Shown here: in pieces, positions 19,948-30,660 of the stretch | Position numbering within the stretch: the first letter of the stretch is position 1 | Layout: each line of letters starts with the position of its first letter | Origin: Alectoria sarmentosa | Lineage: Eukaryota; Ascomycota; Lecanoromycetes; Lecanorales; Parmeliaceae | DNA length: 31,919 nucleotides | NCBI GenBank assembly: GCA_009733775.1 | Contig: WOGZ01000355.1 | Location: forward strand, 1 to 31,919 | Reading direction: 5' to 3' | Translations under genes and position numbers: made by a program | The notes under the pieces: model-generated | Seen by the model: only the letters and a program-made list of their open reading frames with translations | Told to the model about the DNA's origin: nothing | Databases searched by the model: none

Positions 19948-20623
19948 CTGGTATTTCTATCATATTATTAAGAAAATTAAATTACGTTATATATTTTCAG
20001 CGGTTTTATCTATTTAACGATAGTAAAATGATTTTTATATATATACGTATTTAACAAAAGTACGTTAATAAGCAAATATTAAACTATTACGATAATAGCG
20101 AAAAGACAATTGCATAATAATATCAAATCTTAAAATCGATATCTAAATTCAAACTATCAATTTTATATGCTTTTAAATTCGTTAAATTATTATTTCTTTA
20201 TTATTATGATTTAATATAATTATAATAACATTATTTAATAAATAATGCATTTATCGAAAGTAAATAGCAAAGCTCATTAATTTATATCGAAATTAAAATT
20301 AATTATTTATTCTTTATTCAATTTAAGTTTGACGTTTTAATATAAAGTAGTTACGATAACAATATATTATTATTATATTCAATTTAATAGCAAAAACAAA
20401 AACAAAAATTAATTTATTTTATTAACGCAATTTATTCATTTCAAATTAAAACGTTATAACGTCGAATAATTGCGATAACAATTATATTGCCTTAACTTAT
20501 TCTCTATTCTCAATTTCATTTTCATTTTTATTTTCATTTTTCATATTTTCATTTTCAATTCTCTTAATAATAACGTCTTAATCGACATTAACGCTTTTAA
20601 AAAACGTGAAATTATTATTAATA

Positions 20624-20947
20624 ATAACATTTGCGATAATAGCATTTATGATAATAACATTTAAAATAACGTCGTTAACATTATTGTTTTTATTAAAAGA
20701 AATTCAACGATAAATGTTTAAATATTCATTTTTTTTAATAATAGCATCTTCGATAACAACATTTGCGATAATAACATTTTCGATAACAACTTTTGCGATA
20801 ATAGCATTAACATTTTTATTAACTTCGTCTTAAACGATATTATAATCATTTTTTATAAAAATATCTTCGATAACGATATCTTTAATAACAATATCTTCGA
20901 TAACGATATTTTCGATAATAACATTTTCGATAATAATATTAATAACA
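20624..20947. repeat. Degenerate 15-bp minisatellite in three clusters
   Basis: Units of 15 bp ending mostly in CGATA (for example ATAACATTTTCGATA and ACAACATTTGCGATA) run head to tail at 20624-20683, 20741-20815 and 20858-20947. The cluster starts are spaced by exactly 117 bp, and the spacers between clusters are themselves similar, hinting at a higher-order unit. Units differ mostly by C/T and G/A changes. Because 15 is a multiple of 3, the minus strand reads as a pentapeptide repeat I-(E/A)-(N/D)-(V/A/I)-(I/V), so this may be the remnant of a repetitive coding region. Confidence 0.7.
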
Positions 20948-21556
20948 TCGTTTAATTTAATAAAGATTTAAAATTAAATATATTTATTTAAATATTTCTT
21001 TATCTTTTATATAAATTCGACGACGTTATTAATTGCGATAACGTTCACATAAATATTTTAAATAACGTTATTATAATATAATATATTTTAATCAAAATCG
21101 ATAGTATTATTAATAGCGATAATAATTATATACGTGATATTGTTAATAACAAATATTAATATAATCTTAAAATCTTCTTCGTTATTCTTTAATTTAATTT
21201 CAAGAAATATATTTTCGCGATAAATTTATGATAATTTAAAGCTTTTTAAATATTTAAACGTGACGCGTTAATTAAGATCTTTATTAACATTAAAATTAAT
21301 TTGATTATTAATACATAAATCGCATTAATAAATATATGTTTTAATAAACAATGCTTTTATTTATTATATTTTGATTTCGAAAACGTTAAATTTTTTGATA
21401 TCGCGATAAAGTTTTAAGTTTACGATAATTTTTAATTGAATTTGATCGCGAAGACGTTTATTTACACGATGTATATATATTATTAAATCGAATATTTTAT
21501 TTTTCAACTTCTCGATTATTGCGATAAAATGTTTCTTATAATCAAAAATATATTTA

Positions 21557-21697
21557 TATTAAGAAATAACTGTGACTATAATGTGATTTAATGATTATTA
21601 TATATATATATAAAATATAAATGATTTGTAAAAGAAAGAGACTTCGCAATGTCAAGGCGCTAAGCCCAATCGGGAACCCGTAAAAGAATTCGTAACA
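21557..21697 (-). repeat. 3' LTR of the gag-only element (141 bp)
   Basis: Direct copy of 23244-23384 with the same length and no gaps. By eye the two differ at 19 positions, all transitions. This copy keeps more G and C (for example GGCGC and CGGGAACCCG near its end) and is therefore the less mutated one overall. Confidence 0.92.
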
Positions 21698-21987
21698 AAT
21701 GCTCACAAAAAACGAAAATGACGACGTTCTCGTCGTCGACAATCATCACATAAATCAAATAATCAATTATGATCGATAATGATATGCATTTATGATTAGC
21801 GAAAATGCGTGTTTTAAATCGATATGATGTTGTGATTATTGAATAATAAACCTTTAAACAAATTCGAGGTTATATACAAAAGAAAACCTTAATATAACTT
21901 TTAAAAAATATCGAATGAATTTAATTCGTTCAAAAACGCAATGTTCGAGATTTCGTCGAATCGCATATTGATTTTATAAGATTAATT

Positions 21988-22899
21988 TTACAAATCCTGA
22001 TCAACTTCCTCTTCGTATTCGCCATAACCGCCTTCAACGAAATATGCATAATCTTTACAATCTTCGAACGTCACATATCGACCTTGCTGCTGCGGGGCGC
22101 CTCTCTGTTTATTTATATAACGAATTGATGCGGGATCGTGAAGAGCAAACCTATCTTACCATGATCGCTATTACGATTGTCTTTATGCTAACTTCAATCA
22201 AATATCGATTTTAACATCAACATCTTTAAGAAATTGATCGATAATAATAATCGATTGAGGTTTCGAAATATTACGTCGTAATAATACGACTAATCGATTT
22301 CAAATGATTAATAATTGATTATAAACGAAATCAAGTTCAACTGATTTGAAGAGATGAAGCATTTGTTGAATTCATGCCCGCGACGATTAATACTTGATAT
22401 CAATCAATGAGTAAAATTAACTGATAAGCTGAATCAATGCTACTGATGTTCTGACTTTAAATTTATTAATAAACGTCATATATTATTTATTTAGCTCGGC
22501 GTCTCGTTTCAACTCGATTAGTTTCATTGAATATCACATCAATGCGAAGTCATAAAAACATGCTATCATAACCGATTTGACGTCATTTCGAATAACAACC
22601 AAATTCTTTAATCGATTCACAAAGATATAAACGTCACGATAATAAACGTATTTGTTTATATTAACAACTGAACTCTATTATCCTTACTTTTATTGATATT
22701 TTAAATCAAAATATCTTACTTTCTTCACTCGTAAAACTGAAATATGAAACTATTCGAAAGAAATATAAAATAACTATTATTCTTGATGCGACTAAGAAAC
22801 TTCAATATTGGAAAAAAAACTGCTTTGCTAACGATTTGTGTTGAAATTTCCAAATCGTTACTCAAGTCTGACATTCACCACAACTGAAATCATAATCAT
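21988..22899 (-). pseudogene. Gag-like ORF killed by C-to-T stops
   Basis: One minus-strand reading frame of 304 codons from ATG (22899-22897; a second ATG at 22893) to TAA (21990-21988) has no frameshift but about 21 internal stops. All are TAA, TAG or TGA explicable as CAA/CAG or TGG (or CGA) after RIP. Readable pieces match a Gag family of fungal LTR retrotransposons that I recognise: KKVRYFDLKYQ, YYRDVYIFVNRLKNL, FINKFKVRTSVAL, DFVYNQLL, LRRNISKP, IDQFLKDVDVKIDI, RYVTFEDCKDYAYFVEGG. The acidic tail GEYEEEVDQDL ends the frame. The N-terminal part before KKVRYFD is less certain. No CCHC zinc knuckle is seen. The family is known as the capsid-like protein of LTR elements; the exact superfamily is uncertain, Ty3/gypsy-like being my best guess. 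Confidence 0.82.
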
Positions 22900-23243
22900 A
22901 AAACCTATAACTTGCTTTTATGAAAAGCTTGAAATCAATTCGACCGCTACTATGATATCATTATTGTTGATAACAAGTTTTCCGCCATTTTCTCCGCTAT
23001 TGTTTAAGTTTTCTGATTTCACAATAACTTAACAACTTTTATTCTTTTTAAAAGACATAACGATCGACCTATCAAAAAAATCGCTTATAAACGATATCGT
23101 GTAAAAATTCAAAAAATAAGTGAATAATTAATGTAAAAGCGTATTTGATATTAAGGTAATGTAAGATTTTATGAGAAATATAAACAATTAATATGAGAGC
23201 GAAAGCAATAAAACGACAAGCATCTTACGATGTTATTATCATT

Positions 23244-23384
23244 TATTAAGAAATAATTGTGATTATGATATGATTTAATGATTATTGTATATATGTATAA
23301 AATACAAATGATTTGTAGAAGAAAGAGACTTTACAATATCAAGACGTTAAGCTCAATCGAGAACCCGTGAAGAAATTCATAACA
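23244..23384 (-). repeat. 5' LTR of the gag-only element (141 bp)
   Basis: Partner of the LTR at 21557-21697. Its outer edge abuts the ATTTA target duplication (23385-23389). It carries more A/T than its partner in the stretch 23331-23365, where ...TTACAATATCAAGACG... replaces the C/G-richer version of the other copy. Confidence 0.92.
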
Positions 23385-26300
23385 ATTTATTAAATTTCTT
23401 TTTATTTAGCGAAAATGTTTCTTTAATATATATTATATTATATTTAACGAAAATATTCTTATTTGATATATTTTCATTAAAATTTATTTTCTTTATTATT
23501 TTATCGTATATATTTATTTATTTTTATAATATCGTTATTTTTTTTCTTATATTAAATGCACGACTTTAAAAAATATTATTATCGATTGCGATAATAACGT
23601 CTCGAGCGAAAATTCTTTTTGAATTACGTTATACATTATTCATTAATGCGACAAAATTATCTTTAAAACGAAATTCTTTTTTATTATTAATGAGAATAAA
23701 AAAAATATAAACGTTGTTTTTGAAATTAATAACAATAATCTTTTTCTCTAAAAAAATATTATTTAACGCATTTATATCGATATTATTTTTTGCAAATTAA
23801 ATTATTTATAAAAATTTCGCTTAAATATAAATTATTAATTTAATTTTTTCAATTTTGCGATAAAGGGCGAATATTAACTTTTTAATATTATTATTTATAA
23901 ACAAACTTCGATTATATTATGCGTTACGTTGATTTTTTATAAAAATTTGAGAATCAAAAATGATTTATTGCGTAAAAAGCTTTTTTTTTTACGCTTTTGC
24001 AAATTATGTTTCTTTTTTCGATGCGATAATATTGAAAACGTTGAAATTTTTATTATAATTTTCGCGACGAGTAAAATCGCTCTTATTATTTTTAATATTA
24101 TTTCATTTGAATTTTTTTATTAAAATTTTTACGATAACATTATTCGCGAGCATATTGCGTTTACGAGAAATTATAATAATTTAAATATTTATAAAAATTA
24201 TATAAATGAATTGAAAGAGAATAAGATAAAATTTATCGAATAAAAATTATGTTAAAAAGCAAAAAAGAAATTGAAAGTAAATTAAATAAAAACGAATAAG
24301 TGTATATTTTAACAAAAATCAATCAAAATCATTATATAAAAAAACTCGATAAATTTATATAATAAATAAATATATAAATAAAATATAATAATATGCGCAA
24401 AATGTAATAATATAAATAAAATATAATAATATAAACAAATTGCGATAATTGAAAAACGCTTAAATATATCGCTTTGAAAATATTAATTAATATTATATAA
24501 AGACGCCGCATTAAAGATATAAATCAAATTTTATGTCATTTTTAAGACTTTGAAAAAATTAAATAACGTTTATTATAATTCGCTTTTCGATATTACGATT
24601 CATTATAAATCAAAACTAATTTTATAACTTAACTTTACACTAGCGTGTTAAGTTATAATTTAATCTTTTACTTTTGCATATATGCATTTATATTTAAAAC
24701 TTTATAATTAGAATTTTATTTAAATCACGTTTAAATATTATTATAATTTTACGTGTAATTTTTAACACGTTAATTAAACACATTAATTATAATTGCGATA
24801 ATTATCGAATTTTATTTTATTTATTTATTTATGTTGCAATTTTTTCATTTTCAACATTTTCATTTTTCGAAATATTTAACGTTTATTTTTTTGCGAGCGA
24901 TATTTCGATAAAAATAAAGCATTTCTTAAATATACAATTATTTTTTTCGATAAACGTATTATGTTAATTGCAATAACGCTTTTTAAGCTCTTTAAAATCG
25001 AATTTATTTATATCTTAAAAATTCGAATGTATAAAAATCTAATTATAAAATTTTAAAAAACGATTTTTAATATTTAACGCGTTTAAATTAATATTATAAA
25101 CATTAAAATATAATTTAAATTCGATGATAAAATTCACGTATATTATTAAATTATATTAAAAAAAACGATTACGATAAAAGAGATTAACATTTTATATAAT
25201 ATCGATTTAATTTAATATTACTCTCATATTAAACATAATTTTTTATATATTTTTATATAAAAAAAAATTATCGAACGTAAACATTTTTAAGAAGAAATTT
25301 ATTAAAAGTGAATATATTTTATAAAACGTTTTGATGCTTATATGCTCAAAAGCCTTCAAAATAATTTTAATATAATTTTGTTATTGTAAATTATAAAAAA
25401 TAAAATCTTTACAATATATGCATATTTTTATATTATTCAATATTTTATTTTTATATTTTTTAACGCAATTAAAGATTTTCAAATGTGTTTTTTGATTAAT
25501 ATCGAAATTAATGTTAAACGCGTTATTATAACATTCTCTACTCACGTTTTCTCACAAATCATTCATAAAATTAAAAAAACAATTTCATCGTATTAAACGA
25601 TTTAATTTACGTTATAAAGTTTTCTTTTTATTTTCTTTTTCTTTTTATTCTTCGTTATTTTTGAATAAAGTTCTTTTACGCTTTTTAATCTTTAAATTAT
25701 ATACGACTTTCGTAAACTTTTATTATAACGTTTAAATGATTAAAATTATAAAAATGTTATTAATAATCAAAAATGAAGTTATAAAATTAATAAAAGAGAA
25801 CGTAAGATTTATGTTTATCGTGATAACAATTTCGATAAAAAAATAATCGCTCGTTACTTGCGACGATTATGTTAATTAATGTGATTTTAAAAGAATTTGC
25901 TTATACGATAATTGTCGATTGAAAAAAGTTTTTTGATATATTTTCGCGACGTCGTATTATATTATTATAACAATTATAAAATAATAAAATAATGTGAGAG
26001 ATAAAGATGAAATTTATGAAAATGAGTAATGCGAAATAAATCTCGCTTAATTCACAACTTTACGAATATAACTTGATAATCAAATTTTAAAAAGCTCGTA
26101 AATTGTTATCGTAAAAATTACGAACTTTTTCGAGATTATTATATAAATATAATAAAGATTATATCGAATTTACGATTATATTATAATAGTCGTATAATTA
26201 AACGTATTTTATAATCTCAAATAATTTTTATAAAAAATTAATCTTAAATTAAACGTTTAAGATCTTCGAAACTTATAAACGACGATAAAGAATTCGAATC

Positions 26301-29300
26301 TTTATTAAATTTCAATTGATCGAATGATCGAAAAAGTGTTATTATACGTTATTTATTTTTACGAGTGTATGTTATTTAACCTTTATTATAAAAAACGTAA
26401 ACGATCTCGAAAATCGAATTCGCGAAATCAAAAATTCCGTCGACCTCGAATTGAAATTAAAATAAAATATCAAAATTGAATTTTTTTTTGATATTGATAT
26501 TGAAAATATTTAATTAATAAATTAATATCAAATTTTAAAATTATTATCATAAAATAAAGATACGATTTTATTTACGATCGAATTTAATAATAAAATCAAC
26601 GAAAAAACAATTAAAATTAATTTAATTAACGAAACAATCAACATTATATCATCTTCGCAAATATATCATTTATCGTAAAATATATCAAAAACTTTATCGC
26701 ATTTTCATGTGCGAGACGAAAAACCTAATTTCTTTTTATAAACTCTCGATTTATAATGTGAAAAAATTAATATTTCTTATATATAATATTTAAATTTGAA
26801 AAAGATTTTGCGAATATTAAAGTCTTATTTAATTCTTAATCGTTTATCGATTAATTACGTTTTTTTACGAAAAAGAATTAAAGATTAATTATCGCAATTA
26901 TAATTACGAAGAATTTTATTATCGTTAAATCTTAATAAAATGTTATCTTTAACAGAATAACAAAAAAAATATACGATAATAAAAATATCGAAAAAGCATT
27001 TTTACTTCTTTAACCCCGTTAATCTTTTTAAATAAATTTTTCAATTTACATTTATCGCAAAAATGCATTTTGATTTTAATGAATTTAAGATTAATTTCGT
27101 CGAATTTTAATAATGTTTAATATAAATTGCATTAATGAAAATCACATTAAAAAAATTCGCGCGTTATCGTAACGGCGAATCTATATTCTCGTTAAATTGA
27201 ATTATTTATATATATGTTTTTATAATTTATTATATTTAACATCTTGATCGCGTTATTAAAATAAATCGAGATTATCGAGATAACATTTTAAAGATAAAGC
27301 GAAACGCGCTAAAATTTAAATTATAATACGCTTTTTAAAATCACGAAATCTCAATAATTTTTATCGCACAACGCTTCGATAAATATGAAATTATGTTATA
27401 AACGAAATACTTTTTTTTAAATAAGTATGTTATTTTTTGTTAACAATCAAATATTATTATACATTATGAGAATAAATCTTTATCGCAATTTACGTTAGCG
27501 AATCAAAATTTATTTTATCGTTTTCTTTTAAATAACAAAGAATAATTATAATCTTTAATTTTCTCATTTTCGTATAAAAGTAAATTCGAAATTAAAGCGT
27601 ATAATCGCGAGTATTTTCTCGATCATTTTAATATTAAAAATAAATAAATGTCTTTTTTTATCATATTTGCTTTTTCTCGATGACTTCGATTTTTATCATA
27701 ACTTTTATAAAAGTTTTATAAAAATATATTTTATATTTATATCCTTTAATTTTAATGAGCGAATGCGACGCGTTACTGTTTTTATTTTTAATTTTAAAAT
27801 CGCATAATAACAATTTTAACGATATTTTAAATGCTTTATCGTCTTTACGCAATATTAATAAAGAATTTATTTTGAAATTATCGCAATTAATATGAATTTA
27901 TATCTTTTCATTGTGTATAATTAAAGATATATTTTAATAATAAATTAACGCAAAATTTAAATCTCAGCGAGCGAATCTTAATTATCGTTTTTATCTCATT
28001 TCGAATAAAAGTCGCGATGATTTAAAATATAATATTATAAAAAATGATAAATTTTATAATGAGATTATGCGATAACGATATAAAATAAATTAAATATATA
28101 CTATCAAAAAAAAATCTTGATTACGAAATAAGATTTATTATTAAAGAAATTTGCGTTATTAAAATTGTTCTTCGTTTTCGACATTATATTTATTAAATTT
28201 AACGATCTCGCGTATTTTAAATACGTCGATTTATGTAAACAATTTTATCAATTTCTTTTAAACGTTATTTTAATATTTATAGCAATTTAATTATATATTA
28301 TCGCAATTAAATAATAATTATTTACGTTAAACTTTACGCGAATTCAATCTTTAATTCATTATTTAAAAAGTTATAGTTTGTTAAAATATATAAAATGAAT
28401 TATTATAATGTTAACGTTATTAAGATATTAATTAAAGAAATAACACTTATAATCGTTTTATTTTATTATTATATAAAATTATTTAACATTTACGAGAAAT
28501 AAATTTATCGTAATAAAAGTTATTATTCGAATTTTTAACTTCGTTGTAAAAAGTATTTTTGTTTTTATAATAAATAAATTAATAAAAAGAGAGCAACTTA
28601 TCGAAATCGTTAAAAAAATTAAAAATGAATTTCAAATTCTTTTAAATATAACGATTATTGTTATAAACATAAATTCAAAATCTCGCTCAATAACGTTAAA
28701 GCGATAAACAAATTTTATATTTTCTTTAAAAGAGAATAACATCGAAAATTAATTATAAATAATTATAATAAATAAGCAAACTTCGTAAAAAGCGCAAAAA
28801 ACGCAAAAAGCGTAAAAATATTTAAATGATAAAAAACGTTTAAATGTGTATATCGCACTTTATTATAAAGTTACGATGATTGAATATAATATATTTAATA
28901 ACATTAATGTTTTAATCGACGAGAATAAGTATAAATAAATATTATTTAACGATATTATTATTATACTCTTAACTTTATTAACGCTTATTATCGCAATTCG
29001 CAAATGATTTAAAAAAATCGTTTATTAAATGAATTATATTAACGTCGAAAGACTATTATTCGAGCATAAACGTTTACGATAAAATATATAATTTATTTTT
29101 ATAAACATATAAAAAACAAATAAACTTTAAATTATTATCGTTATTAAAGCGCTTTATCGTAACTATTTTATTTTATTTAATATATTACTTTTTAAATTAA
29201 ATTAAAAATCGCTTCGATTATCATTAATAAAATATAATAATAAAAATAATGAGATTGTTTTATAATCGAATAATATACATAAATATATTATCGCAATTAA

Positions 29301-30295
29301 TTATTTAAATATAAAATATTATAAAAAAATGCTTTAAATATTAATTCGCGTTTTCGATACATTAATAATTATATTATTCAAATTGCAACTCAAAAGCGTT
29401 TTTGTAAAAAATTACGATATATCGAATATTATATATTTTAACATTTATAATTTTCAATAATGCAAGAAAATTAACTTTACTTCACGATGAAAATGCAATT
29501 ACGATAATTAAAAATATAAAAATGTTAACAACATTTTTCAATTTATAAAGCGACGCTTATTTTTCTTTTTAAACGATTTTATCAAATTTCACACTTATTT
29601 TATCGAACGCATTAACGATTTATTTATTATACGACTTTCGACAACAAAAGATTTACGTCTCTTTTTCAAATTTGCGATAATTTAAAAAAAGAATATTTTC
29701 GACCTTATTTTTGAGATTTTTATATTCGAGATGTTCGTTAATAAATATATTATCAATTTGTCAAATATCGATTTTGCTCGATTATATTTAATTTTTATTA
29801 TTAAATTAAAATTAAATTATAAACTTTAATTATAACGAAAAAATAATGCGAATTAAAAACAAAGCGAATAAGAGTTATTAATAATTTTATAAAACGTACG
29901 ATATTTATAAAAAGTGATAAAAACGACGTTCGATTGATTAAAAAAATGATATTAATTATTAATTAAGGTTTTTAATCTATCGCAATTCGCAAAAATCTTG
30001 ATTTTTTAACTCTTTTAATAAATTTTAAGTTTTTTATACGTTTTAAATAATTTTTTTAATTGCAATATTATAAATTAAATAATACGATATTAAAAAAATA
30101 CAATTTTATTACAATAATAGTAAAGTTACGAAGATTAAAAATATACGAATAATATATCGTAAATGAAATAAAAACGATTTATTGTTGTTACGATTTTTTT
30201 ACGATTTTAATATCGCTACAATAATTCGAATTTTAAACGAATTAATAATAATACGTATTTAAAATTTAAATTATTAATATATATAAAGAAATAGT

Positions 30296-30660
30296 ATAAG
30301 GCTGAGCTAAAATATCTTAAATTTGTATGTGCAGTCAATCATAAATTTAGAATTATTACGTTTTTCGATTAGCGCTCGAGTAGCGACTTTTAGATCTTTC
30401 AAGCGCCTTTATCAAAATTATATATAAAAATTTTACTTTTTTTGCCCTTTATTCTCTTAAAGATATAAATTTTTCATAATTTCGTAGATTATAAAACTCG
30501 ATTTGCGCTTTTCAATGATGTAAAAATTATTAAGTTTGATATATTATCAATAAAATGAAAAAACATTCAAAAATCGATCTTCAAATCGCATGAGGTCTAT
30601 CGAAAGCGAATAATATTTCTTTTATTCAATTTATTTATCTGCGGAGTCGCGTGCTATCAT
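30296..30660. other. Less degraded island in the A+T-rich block
   Basis: Between about 30296 and 30660 the sequence keeps CpA, TpG and GpC strings (GGCTGAGC, TGTGCAGTCAATC, AGCGCTCGAGTAGCGAC, TGCGGAGTCGCGTGC) that are rare on either side. No frame of note and no match to the LTRs is visible. It could be a short unique spacer between two repeats, or the unduplicated end of a newer insertion. Confidence 0.45.

Larger units (their letters stand above)
21557..23384 (-). mobile_element. RIP-inactivated gag-only LTR retrotransposon (TR-GAG-like), 1,828 bp
   Basis: Two direct 141-bp LTRs (21557-21697 and 23244-23384) enclose 1,546 bp. ATTTA at 21552-21556 and again at 23385-23389 is a perfect 5-bp target-site duplication. 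The Gag-like frame runs on the minus strand, so the element is inverted: its 5' LTR is 23384-23244, starts TGTTATGAATTTC and ends ...TTCTTAATA (TG...CA before mutation). The interior has room for a leader (about 344 bp), gag (912 bp) and a 3' stretch (about 290 bp) but none for protease, reverse transcriptase or integrase. No clear primer-binding site or polypurine tract is left. It would have depended on the enzymes of a full-length relative. Base composition is less extreme than in the flanks. Confidence 0.88.

Noticed and set aside
21554..21742. 62-codon minus-strand frame with Ile/Tyr-rich end
   Set aside because: It falls almost wholly within the LTR at 21557-21697; the apparent membrane-like segment is A/T-rich LTR sequence.
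22838..23032. 64-codon plus-strand frame in the LTR element
   Set aside because: It lies on the strand opposite the Gag-like frame and overlaps its N-terminal part and leader; no match to a known protein.
27661..27852. 63-codon minus-strand frame in the A+T-rich block, possible transposase or integrase scrap
   Set aside because: Lys/Ile/Phe-rich composition is what mutated A+T-rich DNA gives by chance; no catalytic motif could be placed.
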